DNA of 64,000 bases from Diploptera punctata (GCA_030220185.1 JASPKZ010001241.1:248001-312000), one strand, 5' to 3'. Positions 10,788 to 21,856 are shown, counted from the stretch's first letter. The notes: generated by a model from the letters alone, not told the origin. Made by a program: numbers and translations.

Positions 10788-11689
10788 ATACGAAATCTAT
10801 TGTGAATAACTAGCTTAAATAAATTAACATGACATGTCCGGATATTCCACGCCACGTTACCGGCGATATATTCCAGCACGATGGTTTCATGAAAAGCATA
10901 TCGCAGCCCTTTCTTGAGAATATTTCTCCTTCAATACCGGTATCGATCACAGACCCTCATACAGGCCTACTCTCAACACTGAAACCGAAATTCGCAGTTT
11001 CATTGTAAAAAAAAAAAGTGTGTAAGGAGTGAAGAAAACGCTAGGACAGAAATGTCTATTTTGTCAGAAGAGTAGTATGATGTATTTGCGCGTGAATCGA
11101 TTAGTTTAGAAATGACAAAACTTGGTCAACCCTAGTTAAAGGAAGCGGGGGTGTTAGGTGATAATTCATTCCGCCGACCTCAGCAGTTAGAGTTGAGATG
11201 GGGGTAGGTAAGAAACTAGGCCACCGAAGCTCTCAGAATTACATTATATAAATGTATAAGCGAGTGTATAAATGGCGAGAGATTTCTTTCTACATTTCAC
11301 TTAGTCGCCACGAAAAAGTTGATTTATTGCTCTCTTATAGACGTGCTTGTTCCACATTATGAAGTGACGCAGCAATATGTTATACATTTAACTTATACTG
11401 ATGTGAAAAATTCCTCTTAAATAATAAATGCGTGGTAAGACAGGTCCCTGGACCCAAGGCATACTGAATTTGTTGCCAACTAAGTGAAAATAAAATTATA
11501 TCGGGGAATCATGTGAATAACGTGACGCGATCTAATTTCAACTTTAGTTTCAATTCTCTTAACCTGATTTCGCTATTTATCATATTTAGATAGTATTAAA
11601 AATGCTTATTATATACCCGGAAATTAATAAGGGAACTATGGAATGCCATATAATGTTAAAACATTTTTAGGTCGTCTACTCTTGCTTCA
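10788..11689. other. No recognisable feature
   Basis: Mixed-composition sequence with no recognised protein, repeat or RNA motif. Confidence 0.4.
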
Positions 11690-11880
11690 AGGTTAGGCTG
11701 TAAGGCTGTGTCGACTCAAAGCTTATCCCACCATCTGGTCATGGGACGTCCAACAAAACGTTTACCTCTTGGATTATATTGTAAAGCCTGTTTTCATAGA
11801 CGAGATTTCTCCATTCCATTCATATGTTGAAACCATTTAAATTTATTGTCTGTCAATTTAAACATTTTTAGGTAATGGTT
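11690..11880 (-). mobile_element. LINE RT C-terminal tail
   Basis: The minus strand reads 'NKFKWFQHMNGMEKSR', then 'YNPRGKRFVGRPMTRWWDKL'. The order W..H..(R)ME..R, then a basic GRP..RW block, is the usual tail of cockroach-type LINE ORFs. One in-frame stop. No 3' tail could be delimited. Confidence 0.7.
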
Positions 11881-12109
11881 GCAATTATTAGCCAGCGAAT
11901 AATATCTAGGTCGGATTTAGATCAGAAAGCCTAGTGACCCATTAAGTATTCCTGAATTTTATTTCAATTGATTTTCCCTTATTTTACGTCCTTTCCAATT
12001 AAACTGAATTTTGAACATTTATAATTATTTATTATAACACGTACATTAAAGTTTGAAAGATATTTAGGAACTGGGGGATTGATTTGAGAAATATATCATC
12101 AGATCTTTG

Positions 12110-12112
<3 letters not shown>

Positions 12113-12149
<37 letters not shown>
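12113..12149. repeat. (TA)n microsatellite
   Basis: About 18 TA units. Confidence 0.95.
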
Positions 12150-12152
<3 letters not shown>

Positions 12153-12255
12153 TTTCTCTGGAAGAATCCTTGTCACCATAAGAAATAAAAACCAGCAGTT
12201 CAACTAAGATAGTGAACTGCTAGTCAGGAATTACTTAAATATGTACCCTGTTCAA

Positions 12256-12770
12256 TTCATCAGACCTACGAACCGTGGCTAACTTTCCTGGCAATAAAAC
12301 AATTCAAGGACAGAAAAGCTCCCGAACCGGAAGGCATCCCAGACCAAGTCCTCAAAAACATTAATCGAATTCTTGGCCAAAGTAATAAACCCCATCTTTC
12401 GGTTGCAACATTTTCAAGAAAAATGGAAAATAGAGTGCTAATTGCATCCTAAGCAGGGTAAGAAAATAAATAACTTGGTTACTACAGGCCCATCTTCCTG
12501 TTCAATAAAGTAGCGGAAAAAAATCTAAAAGACTAACTCAAACCAACAAAATTAAATAATCATTAGATTAATATTTAGAATTGCCGTATTTAGTTGTTTT
12601 ATTATGTATTTAGAATTAGGTATGAACAGTGTGGCTTCCGACCAGTTCATAGCATCAACGTACAGCTTATGTGGCATGATTAACACTTAAAGGGATAAGA
12701 CGAAAACCGAAAAATAGAGAACTCTATCTGGATATCAAGAAGACTTTCGATAAAGTTTGAAACACCAGGG
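12256..12770 (+). pseudogene. Jockey-like LINE reverse transcriptase relic
   Basis: Fragments in three frames recall the N-terminal half of a Jockey-type RT: 'FKDRKAPEPEGIPDQVLKN' (about 12300-12360, the K-K-A-P-G-P-D-G-I block), sequence matching 'FQEKWK', a 'PI.L' block near 12490, 'QCGFRPVHSI'-like sequence near 12630-12655 and 'LYLDIKKTFDKV' at about 12725-12760 (the D-I-x-x-A-F-D motif with Ala changed to Thr). About 70 bp of unrelated AT-rich DNA interrupts it around 12545-12620. Multiple frameshifts and stops show it is dead. It ends against the foldback arm at 12781. Confidence 0.7.
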
Positions 12771-12780
12771 TATTAAGATA

Positions 12781-13053
12781 ATAAATAATAGTTTAAAAAA
12801 CTAAAACAACACGCTTTATTAGGAAACCAAACTAAAATATAAATAATAGATTTAAAAATATTAAAACAACACGCTATATTAGAAAACGGAACTAAAAAAT
12901 GAAAAATAATTTTAATTTCCAACACGCTTGGGATAAAATTAAAGTGGCCAACAAAAAAAAATCATCTCCAATACATCTAGAATCAAACTAGAGTTATCTA
13001 CAAAAAAATAATTTTACCATCAAAAGCGTGGGGCGCTTTTTATGGTCTTTACG
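12781..13053. mobile_element. Foldback element FB, single arm
   Basis: Matches the left arm of the complete FB at 48432-48893 ('CTAAAACAACACGCTTTATT' through 'AAAAGCGTGGGGCGCTTTTT'). The outer 60 bp are tandemly duplicated (about 12785-12840 and 12842-12900). The other arm is missing. Confidence 0.75.
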
Positions 13054-13370
13054 TCAGACATGCTAACCGTAACACCAGAAAGGGTTCAATGTATCATAAT
13101 TATTCTGATAAAATATATTTATAAAAAAATTGTTCATTAAAAAACTAAACTAACTGAAATTTCTCAAACTAGTATTTGAAACATGTATTCGGAAATTCGC
13201 GAGTTCAATTCTCGAGACCAACCAACCTGTGTTCTTTTCTCGTGATTTTTCAAACTCGTCAGGACAAAATATGATTTTAAATATTAATACAAAACAAAAT
13301 TAATTCCATCGTTTATACTTATTTCATAATTGATAAAAAATTTAATCCACTGAACATATAAAGACATACC
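13054..13370. other. No firm feature
   Basis: A possible eroded SINE scrap with a B-box-like 'GAGTTCAATTCTC' lies near 13201-13213. Nothing else was recognised. Confidence 0.3.
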
Positions 13371-13614
13371 GCTCATTTGCTGCAACAACGTCATAACTAA
13401 AAAATTGTCGATTTTGAGTTATTGGTACTACATGAAAGACAAAACTCAGTTCTATATTCAGGAAGAACGACATAAGCTATTGTATACAATGAGTTGGTAT
13501 AGTAATTTGATATTTATGACAAATACAGGCAAAGGTATATGGATTTCAAACCTTTAAATGCTTCTCCTGAAAAACTATGTTTTTTGAGTTATGACGTTGT
13601 TGCAGCAAATGAGC
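13371..13614. mobile_element. MITE, 244 bp, ~33-bp TIRs
   Basis: The left end starts GCTCATTTGCTGCAACAACG and continues TCATAACT (13371-13405). The right end 13580-13614 is its reverse complement with one or two changes. The interior is non-coding. Flanks show no clear target duplication. This is the only copy in the window. Confidence 0.75.
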
Positions 13615-14080
13615 AATATGCATATTCACAGAACAAGGGTCACGTAGGAAGTGCGTAAACTAAGCGAATTTCTCAGAAAGTTCACGTTCTGACCTGCTAG
13701 TTCATCAGATTTAACATAACCTGATCTTTCATCGTGGGGGGGGCTTAGATGTCTACACGATAGCAGTACAGATGATTCATAACACATAGGTGAGGTTGAA
13801 TACCGGTTGGACATTTCCCGTGCCACTAATGAAAGCCATGTTGAGGTTTAAGGAACATAAGGTAAAAACCATTCTCAGTTGTCGCTCTTTGTAGCAGTTG
13901 GTTCCATCTATAAATTCCTATTAGGTTAGAAGTTATTGCTGTTTATTTTGTTATACCTCCTATAAGCGGAACACTGTGTTCAAAGGAATTTTTCCTTAAA
14001 GGGGATTATTCCCATGGTTGCCCATGGTCTGGAATTTAGATTAAGTTTAGGTTAAGAACACTCCTGGCGCTTCATAGTTA
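13615..14080. other. No recognisable feature
   Basis: The 66-codon minus frame at 13626-13826 has no recognisable domain. No repeat found. Confidence 0.35.
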
Positions 14081-14390
14081 TTTATCACCCATGATATCAT
14101 CGGGGTAACGTATCTCCGCCTTCCAGGTGCCCCAACCTAAGAAATGGATTACAATTCCGCCAATGCCAGGGGAGAAAACCAGAAATGTCATAAAAGACAA
14201 CCTGGTGGCATTAGACAAAAAATCCTTAGTATTACAAGTGCAGATGAAATAAGATAGAACGAAGAGGATCACAGGATAAGGAGAAGTGGTGAAATAATTT
14301 TCTGATACGGGAAAGCAGGAGAAATACCGAGAATATTTTGCCCTCGTTCTGATATATCCATCACTAATCCCACATGGAATGACCACCTCA
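14081..14390 (-). repeat. SINE-2-like repeat, copy 1
   Basis: Positions 14081-14215 align with 39706-39856, including 'CCCGCCTTCCAGG'-like sequence (CTCCGCCTTCCAGGTGCCCC here) and 'CGCCAATGCCAG'. The 39.7-kb copy continues into a tRNA-like head on the minus strand, so I give this the same orientation. The right half (14220-14390) is not shared and may be a different body. Confidence 0.5.
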
Positions 14391-14583
14391 GAACCCGGAA
14401 GTTGAATGTGAGTAGTGCCTATTCACTTGCGCCATAGAGTTGCAACTTTCATTACCAAGTCTATATTGTCCATTAGTTATATTTATTAATTATTTATAGA
14501 TATTCATTATCAGTAACTATACCATTTGATTCTGACGAATTAATAGTGAAATCTTACAGTTTTAACTCCAATATGTAATATGG

Positions 14584-14625
<42 letters not shown>

Positions 14626-14664
14626 ATTATTATTATTATTATTACTACTACTATTATTATTACT
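14584..14664. repeat. (ATT)n microsatellite
   Basis: ATT run with a few interruptions; precedes a LINE tail. Confidence 0.9.
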
Positions 14665-14665
14665 A

Positions 14666-14804
14666 TGGAAGGAAAACATGAAGGCAGTAATGCAAGCTAG
14701 AGGGCTAAGCATCGAAGATGCCCAAGACCATAGGCTTTGGAGGTTTGGCACGGGAAGACGGCAGCAGCTGTAAAAACCCGAAGATAGATAGATAGAGATT
14801 ATTG
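14666..14804 (+). mobile_element. Short LINE tail plus GATA repeats
   Basis: One frame reads 'WKENMKAVMQARGLSIEDAQ', then 'DHRLWRFGTGRRQQL' and a stop. This resembles the last ~35 residues of LINE RT ORFs, where an acidic helix ends in (R/L)WR. Four GATA units follow (about 14781-14796) and then ATT repeats. Short and divergent. Confidence 0.45.
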
Positions 14805-14809
14805 TATTA

Positions 14810-14852
<43 letters not shown>
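14805..14852. repeat. (ATT)n microsatellite
   Basis: About 16 ATT units between two LINE tails. Confidence 0.95.
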
Positions 14853-14854
<2 letters not shown>

Positions 14855-15037
14855 CCTGGAAGAAGAGGGAGAGGAAGACCTCGAAACTCGTGAATGCAAA
14901 AAATAAGAACTTGAATGAGAAAAAGAGGACTGGAGGAAATGGAGTGGGTGGATAGAGACGAGTGGAGAAGGAAAACAAAACTTTAGGCACAGAAAGATGT
15001 GCAAACATTGAAAATGTGTACATAAATAAATTACTAA
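14853..15037 (+). mobile_element. LINE RT C-terminal tail with ATT tail
   Basis: Encodes 'SPGRRGRGRPRNS', then 'LEEMEWVDRDEWRRKTKL', an RT tail with a GRGRP block followed by a W..RDEWR block. It is followed by ATT repeats at 15039-15075, consistent with the element's own 3' microsatellite. 5'-truncated exactly at the preceding ATT run. Confidence 0.6.
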
Positions 15038-15038
15038 T

Positions 15039-15039
15039 T

Positions 15040-15070
<31 letters not shown>

Positions 15071-15075
15071 TATTA
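15039..15075. repeat. (ATT)n microsatellite
   Basis: About 12 ATT units with one ACT interruption; lies between two LINE tails. Confidence 0.9.
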
Positions 15076-15490
15076 AAGAGAACTAGACCCAAACGACTAG
15101 ACCATATAATGAAATTATACAAGACAATGGCAGTTCCTATTATTACTTACGGATCCGAAACATGGACAGTGACAATACAACAATCTGCCAGAATCCAAGC
15201 TGCTGAAATGAAATTTATTAGACCAATAGCAGGATATGAAAGAACAGACAAAAAAACACAACACAGACAAAAGACAGCAACTAAAAGTAGAGGAATTAAA
15301 CAACAATAGTGAAACACAGAACAAACTGGAAAGAACAATTTAGCAAGGATAACTGAGAACAGAATACCAAAATCAGCATACAACTATTCACCAAGAGGCA
15401 GATGAAGTTTGGGAAGACCAAAGAAAAACGGAAAGAGCAGCAATTTGGAGCCGGAACAGACTAATAAATAAGCCTAAACCGTGGTGAATA
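15076..15490 (+). mobile_element. LINE RT tail (SETWT family)
   Basis: Frame 14962-15309 carries, from about residue 45, 'YKTMAVPIITYGSETWTVT', 'SARIQAAEMKFIRPIAGYER' and a basic stretch, and then shifts frame. The alternative frames continue with 'ITENRIPKSAYNYSPRGR' and 'SLGRPKK'. The DNA ends 'GGAGCCGGAACAGACTAATA' ... 'AAGCCTAAACCGTGGTGAAT', a 3' terminus shared with 44358-44400 (minus) and 44976-45024. The leucine run at the start of the frame is only ATT microsatellite. No RT catalytic core. Confidence 0.8.
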
Positions 15491-16139
15491 AGAAGATTAA
15501 AATAAACATCGTATCGTAGAGTGTCTTCATAAATAGAAATATTTGCGAGATTTTGCTAATAAAAGAGGGAATATAAGCGATATTGTAAATGCTATTTGTG
15601 CAGAAGTCAGATGTTTTGAAGTTGGTTCAAAAAGTTGGTCGTCACATAATGATGAGAGAAGAGATGCACGTGACTGGAATTGATTTGTTCTTGCCACAAA
15701 TGTAACCTCTTTTTAAAGAAGAACCACAGAAACAAACATGCACTCATATTGCATTGTTACTAAACTCTTTTCTCAATCTGAACACTATAATATTATAAAC
15801 TGTCAAATTTATAAAATATAATACAAATCAGACTCTCACATCACACACAGCGGACCCCGGATTCAATTCCCGAACAGGAATAATTTCCTGGTTGTGTTTC
15901 TTAAAATTTTATCAATTTCAGTTTAAGCCGAATTTAAAGAAAAACAGAACGAAAACTTCTCTGAAAAATCAGAGTTTCATAGTTACTAACGTCAGTCATA
16001 TTCGTTGTAAAATATAACAGATTGGTCTAATTTTTTTCAATATAAATAAGTCTGATGTGAATTGATTATCAGAAATTTTCCTGGGATTAAATTCGACGGG
16101 ATATATTGGGATAATCTTCTTAACTTCTCGTTATTTAAT
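15491..16139. other. No firm feature
   Basis: AT-rich. A scrap near 15840-15895 ('CCCGGATTCAATTCCCG') resembles a tRNA B box from an eroded SINE. Nothing else recognised. Confidence 0.35.
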
Positions 16140-16830
16140 TTTAAAATGAATACATCCAGATAAATGTGGGACATTTTGATGAAGCGGCTGAATTCAAATA
16201 CCTAGGAACAAAATTAGAAATAAGAATGAGATGCACAAACAAATTAAACATAGACTCAATTCTGGAAATGCATGTTTTTATGCATTACAGGAACTCTTGT
16301 AGTCCCAACTTCTTTCAAAATACGTTACTCTGAAAATATATAAAATTGTTGGTCTCCCATTCATATTATGCGGATACGAAATACCGACTTTCTTTAAGGG
16401 AGGAAAGGAGATTACGAGTATTTGGGAATAAAGTACATACGAAAATGTTTGGACCAAAGACAGATTGAACAGACAGATGAATGTAGACGACTGCATAACA
16501 GTGAGATACATGGTCTTTATGGGAAGCCAGATATAATAAGAACAATTAAGTCTCGTAGACTGCGATGGGTAGGACATGTGGCACGAATGGAGAATGAAAG
16601 AGATGCATGGAAGGTTCTTGTAGGAAACACAGAGAGAAAATGCCCAGTTAGTAGACAAATAATAAGGTGGGCGAATAACATTAACCATGATTTGCGGGAA
16701 GGTGATTATACAAGGAATGATTGGAAAACATTAGCTCAGGATAGGGATGTACGGAGAGCTTATATCCGCGCGGCCATTAAGCTATGGGTTGGATAGTGTC
16801 AGTTAATTTATTTAGTTAATTAGTTAGTTA
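16140..16830 (+). mobile_element. LINE 3' end (TTAGT-tailed family), best copy
   Basis: 5'-truncated non-LTR retrotransposon. Upstream broken frames give 'EAAEFKYLGTKL' (RT YLG block) and 'LKIYKIVGLPFILCGYE' (the YGxE block, aromatic lost). The open frame 16422-16796 then gives 'YGKPDIIRTIKSRRLRWVGH', 'VARMENERDAWKVLVGN', 'NNINHDLREGDYTRNDWKT', 'LAQDRDVRRAYIRAAIKL' and a stop. The 3' end is four GTTA/TTAG-type repeats (16797-16835). Upstream RT catalytic motifs are lost. This is the least damaged of five copies of the family here. Confidence 0.85.
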
Positions 16831-16835
16831 GTTAT

Positions 16836-17500
16836 GAATCCAGTTAACAGGTATGTTGATTATATTTAAGATAACTAGAAAGAGACATTTTCGCGTGAGT
16901 CTGAGCTAATTCATGTTCTTGTAATGTTGGTTGTGGATCACTTTTCCTTATAGCCATGCCAATTGGACCTTCACAACTTCTCATGCAGCATTGTTAATTG
17001 TAACTCTACTGTACTCTAAGAAACAAAGTTTCCACGCACTGATAGCGCTCTAGTGCAGAACGGTGGGAGGGCGTAGATTACGTACATGTAGATTCCTCGA
17101 ATAGTGATGATGTGGCGAATGTTATGACATTACACAGTATTGTTAAGCCATATTTCGTGTGATCGATAAAACAAGCCTACTAGACACATTAATTGAATTA
17201 TTAATCTAACTCATAGACCGATAATGTTGCCTCTTCCTGTTGATAATCGTGTACCTTACTATTTGTAATAAGAGATATCTCCGCAAATTAACTTATTTGA
17301 AAAGGATATCGATTCAGCAATGTACGATCGATATGGTACAGCAAGAAATGCCAAAACAAAACAACTTCAAAGTTGCTTTAAAAATTTTATTAAATGCTGT
17401 ATAATGAATTTACATTATTGTTAATAGTTATTGCTCATACAATCATCTATTACTGATTTTTTCCAAGCCCAAAAAGATGTAACAGTAAATGTATGCTATA
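16836..17500. other. No recognisable feature
   Basis: No protein-like frame and no copy elsewhere in the window. Confidence 0.4.
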
Positions 17501-17547
17501 TAAGCCGGCTGTACAGTTATATGCTATGTAACTATACAACCGGCTTA
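17501..17547. repeat. Short hairpin, 19-bp arms
   Basis: Arms TAAGCCGGCTGTACAGTTA (17501-17519) and its near complement TAACTATACAACCGGCTTA, separated by 9 nt. Two positions differ, and both can form G-U pairs in RNA. Confidence 0.7.
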
Positions 17548-17614
17548 GAAATTGCTCGGAAGTAATATCGGAATACATGATCTCACATTTGGTAAATATT
17601 AAACATTATAATTA

Positions 17615-17805
17615 TTTTTAGCTTCTGATGTTGTATTATTCGCTAAATAGTCACTGTAAATCCAACGCGAGGTTTATTTTTAGCTTCTGATGTTGTATTA
17701 TTCGCTAAATAGTCACTGCAAATCCAACGCGAGGTTTATTTTTAGCTTCTGATGTTGTATTATTCGCTAAATAGTCACTGCAAATCCAACGCGAGGTTTA
17801 TTTTT
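17615..17805. repeat. Tandem repeat, 62 bp x 3
   Basis: Three head-to-tail units, each containing 'AGCTTCTGATGTTGTATTAT' and 'CCAACGCGAGGTTTA'. 'AGCTTC' recurs at 17620, 17682 and 17744, so the period is exactly 62. Units differ at about one base, so the array is young. Confidence 0.95.
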
Positions 17806-18054
17806 CATTAGACAAAATCACTCGCGACTTTGTCGCTCGTATTTTTTTTTCAGAAAAACACAACCTCTTTTTAGATTACTGTTGAGAATTAGTGATTAGT
17901 ATTAGGCCTATATTACGTTAATATTTTAGGTATATTAGTTTTATATTTTTATATTAGTTTCTAACACTGAAATTGGCGTTTTAATAATTTTCCGTGTCAG
18001 TTAATTAAATGTTTCGGACCGAAATGAAAACAAAATCTTGTAAAACTATCATCA

Positions 18055-18500
18055 ACATCAAGGCTTAGGCTCTCTGGCCCGTTCCAACTTTCCATCTAGC
18101 AAATGGTCTTCCTTGACTTCTAGATCCTGTGGGTCTGTAGTTTAAAATCACTTTAGAAGGTCTATCATCTGGCATTCTTAGTAGATGTTCGTACCAATTT
18201 TGTCTTTGATTGTCAATTTTATCCATCAATTTAAAAATATCTAATTGATCTCTTATCTCGGAACTTCTTTTCTGGTCCGTAAGAGTGTAGCCTGCCGTTC
18301 CCCTTAAAAATCTCATCTCCGCTGCCTCTATTTTTTTCTATCTGAATGAGTTAAAGTCCAATTTTCACTGTCATAGATAATAGTAGGAACGGCCATGACT
18401 TTATAAAATTTCAGTTGAGTATCATGACTTGTTTTATTCTTTAGAGTTATTCTTATTGTTCCACACATTCTTAGAAATTTTTGTATTTTTATATTTATAT
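18055..18500 (-). mobile_element. LINE RT tail
   Basis: Minus-strand frame 18316-18065 reads 'MRFLRGTAGYTLTDQKRSSE', 'QNWYEHLLRMPDDRPSKVI' and 'GSRSQGRPFARWKVGTGQ'. Upstream, to about 18500, are relics of the 'VMAVPTIIYDSENWTLTHSD' segment, where the usual YGSE is YDSE. The 3' end lies at 18055-18065 next to TTGATGTTGATGATAG, the TGATGA-type tail of this group. 5'-truncated and without the FADD core. Confidence 0.8.
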
Positions 18501-19868
18501 CTTATTTTTGGCAGTATGGTACATTAAATCTTAAATAATTCTAGGATTTCACTTGTTCAATGATATTATTTATCACAATTTTGCATCTGAGATGAGTTAT
18601 TCCTTGTAAAACTATTAGTTATTAGTGTACGTACATTAATCGTATTGTTTAATATTGACACAAATTTAATTAATTTCAACTCGTTTGTTTTTTATTGTTT
18701 TATAGCAATATTTAAAAAATTAAATCAATTTTATAGGATACATTGTCAATTTAAGGCTTGATATTATACTTACAGTGCATTGCCAAAGTATGTTTTCGAG
18801 AAGACAATGCAACATAGACTCGCTTGACTTTCTCGTGCTCAAAACAGTTTACAGAAAATATGAATATATATTTTAAGGCCACTTGTTGGATTCATTTTAT
18901 TTTTTGAATTTTAATTAGCTTCATGTACGCATTTTTTATTTAATAATAAAAAACATTTTAAATTCTAATACATATTACATGCACATTTATACGATATCTC
19001 TTCAGGCATTAAAGTCTTTGTTGTTATTGAAACAAAACAAAAATAATATACAAAATAAAAATAATTTCATTATACATTAAATTAATTTCCATTCAAAGTA
19101 GAAAAGACGCTCTACATATGAATTTCCAGAGCTTGATATGGAAGTGAATACTTTAGGAGTAGTCGTGTGTTCCTTTAGACGATTTATAAGGATGTGGTCG
19201 AGTGTTTTGAAATAAGGAACGCATTCAATCTATCGCAGGGAGCAAGTCTGATCTACTATCATCTGAATTTGTGTTCTACTCAGGCCGGGGTTGAGGGATC
19301 ACATCCGATGATGCCCCTTATTTTGATGACCTGAGAATAACAAGAATGCTGGCCAACCACGATTGATGCACCATTAAAAGGGAAGACGAAATTAAATTAA
19401 ACTGAATGAATGAGAAGAGTGTGGAGAAAGTGGAGAACGGTGGAATGAAATTGGTGCAGGTAGAAAAGAGAGAAACCCTGAGAAAAACTTCCCCAGACGA
19501 CTGAGACGAGAAATCTAGCGGCGAGAGGCCGACGACCGTTTCTAAATGTTTAATGTTTTTATATAGAGACATGCTGCTACAGACACTTGGAGTCTACATC
19601 GTCATAAACAACAACAACTAGTAGCAGAAGATCATCCTGCTGATGATGGACGTTAACTTCCGAAAGGCCTCCAGATAATATTTTAAATATAATATTTAAA
19701 CATAGTTGAGGGCGACGGCACCTGCTAAAAAGGTACATATTTTAAGTTTTTATTATATAGAGACATAACAAACTGAAAATTTAGTCTATAATTGTAGAGC
19801 AAAGTCAGTACTACAGCCATGATTTTATAACAAATGCCGTGGATTTTCAATGTTGTTTACAGTAAAAA
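18501..19868. other. Mostly featureless; possible SINE body at 19260-19620
   Basis: 18500-19250 is plain AT-rich DNA. 19260-19560 is GC-richer and contains 'AACCCTGAGAAAAACTTCCC', which looks like a retroposon body, but I find no head or second copy. 19650-19735 resembles the inner part of MITE E weakly. Confidence 0.3.
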
Positions 19869-20164
19869 GGTAAAGTGATCCCACTACAGACCATAGGAGA
19901 CCCTAGGGGTAGTAAGGAGGTTAAGTCTCAGATTTTTTTAGACTATTGGCACTTGATGTCAGCCGGATTGTCAGCCCTACGTGACGGCCGCCTTTACCCC
20001 CAGAAAAAGCGTATGGTATCATTTCCGTTAGAGATCGAGCCAACCCCAGGGCCATGCACCAGAAGGTTTGGGTCAGTTTAAGAAACATGACCCCACCGGG
20101 ACTCGAACCCTCAACCTTCCGGTTTGTAGCTCAGTGGCTTAACCACTACGCTACAGCGTGCCCC
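19869..20164 (-). mobile_element. SINE-3 (tRNA-derived), full-length copy
   Basis: The minus-strand head, from 20164, has an A-box-like 'TAGCGTAGTGGTTAAG' and a B box 'GGTTCGAGTCC' (complement 20100-20112). The body runs through 'GGCTGACAATCCGGCTGACA' to a 3' end near 19869. Flanks 'TTGTTTACAGT' (left, 19852-19862) and 'TTGTTTATAGT' (right, 20166-20176) look like an 11-bp target duplication with one change. A head-less copy is at 52085-52333. Confidence 0.8.
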
Positions 20165-20430
20165 ATTGTTTATAGTTGTAAGAGGAAAAATAAAGAAGAT
20201 TGTTAAATCGTGGTCGTGGTTCGGACATACTTTCTGCAATCGATTGATTGTATCCAACCTTGTTTCAGATAAATTTGAAATTGCTAAATATACAGCCAAT
20301 AAAGCGGAAACATAGCTCGAAAAATGTCCCTTGACTCCTGTATTGACATTTGCTAGTCAGAGACAACATAAATTCAATCGGCTTTGACTCTTCGGAGCTG
20401 TGGTGTCAGGGATTTATATTCATTATATCA

Positions 20431-21222
20431 TCTAACATACAAAAATTAATGTTTGCTTGTTTGTTCGTACTTCGTGCGCGGCCATACCGTTGATCCGATT
20501 GTGATGGGGCTTTTTGCAAAATGCTCACGAGTCTCCCGGGATGAACATAGGCTATAAGAGAGTTGTGATACTCAACTCTTACACCCTTAAAAATCGCCCT
20601 TTGTAGTTGAAAACAAGTAGCTCTTTGGACGATTAAATGGCTTACGCTGCCTAAACCATAACAAATACACAAAATGAATGTACACAGAATTGGATATGTC
20701 AAAAAGCTCTACAAAATAAGTCCGCGACAGCATATGTTTATCTTTTATGGATAACTCACAATAACAATTTTTGTCTTTCATTGATGCCAAGAAAATCGAG
20801 ACAAGTACGTACATTCCTGTGCAAGCATAGCAGCGCATGGCGGGCATTCTTTTACGGATAACTCACAATAACGAATTTCGTGTTTTAGCTCATTTATACC
20901 AAGAAGATCGAGAGAAGTAAACTCCCCGGCAATCCGCGTAATCAGTACAGGAATCTTAAAATAATTACGATATACATTTATTACCATTTTTCATTTTATT
21001 TATTCAATTAATCGTAAGAAGTATATTAATTTTTGTCTTTCAGCTCATTTATGTTAAGAAGATCGGGATAAGTATATTCTCGGGCAACGCCGGGTAATCA
21101 GCACGGGGTATCTAAAAAATATAAATTTATAATTATTTTTCGTTTTACTTATTCAACTAAACATAAAAACACATTAATTTTTATTCATTTAGGAGTAGCA
21201 GCGCACGCCGGGTATTAGCTAG
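20431..21222 (+). mobile_element. Non-autonomous Helitron HelA, copy 2
   Basis: Starts TC at 20431 after A and ends CTAG at 21219-21222 before T. The 5' region matches copy 1. The 3' half is a series of related modules, each with 'AAGAAGATCG' followed by a GC-rich end-like string (about 20835, 20925, 21085, 21205); the last is 'GCACGCCGGGTATTAGCTAG'. No coding function. Confidence 0.8.
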
Positions 21223-21517
21223 TATATAAATGTTAATTCCATTGACTAGAACCAAGATATATATCTTTACATTAGATAATCTAAACGGTTGTCGCATGTT
21301 TATAGATGATGTTTAGAATGATTTAAATGTTGTATTGTCAATATTTATTCATATTTTCACAATGCAATAATATTTTACATGAAGATACTTACATTTTGTT
21401 TACAGAATTCAACCATTAATTCCATATTAAAATTTATTTTGATAAAATAGCTTTTTCTAAACGGATCGCTGGACTTTTTAAATCATATTAAAATAAGATT
21501 ATTATTATTATGAGTAA
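21223..21517. other. No recognisable feature
   Basis: AT-rich spacer between HelA and SINE-1. Confidence 0.4.
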
Positions 21518-21856
21518 GTCCACCGCTGTGGTCTCAAGGTAGCGTGCTGCCTTGTCACGCAGCGGGGCCGGGTTCGATCTCCGGTCGGGGCAGTTTTTCT
21601 GGGTGAGGTTCTTATCGGGGTTTTTCCTCACCTGTAAGACAGATGTCAGGAAAACGTTAAGGCCCAAACGGTCACCGAAATCATATGGCCATCATCATCA
21701 TCATCATCACCCTTATCATTATCATCATCCTTCACCGGTGTGGAAAGCAACGGGAAGCTACCACACCTACAATTCCCTAGTAAAGCTGCAAACATGGCAT
21801 GGAAATGCTATGATTGCAGGGAAGGACCTGCCTTCGGGCAGAATTACTATGGATGG
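21518..21856 (+). mobile_element. SINE-1, copy 2, with 13-bp target duplication
   Basis: Head 'GTCCACCGCTGTGGTCTCAA', B box near 21571-21583, CAT run at about 21690-21708, end 'ACTATGGATGG'. The flanks ATTATTATGAGTA are identical (21504-21516 and 21857-21869), showing a clean retroposition. The apparent 104-codon frame through it (21552-21866) is not a gene. Confidence 0.92.

Noticed and set aside
17615..17805. Regular repeats as a CRISPR-like array
   Set aside because: Units are directly tandem with no unique spacers, and the genome is an animal one.
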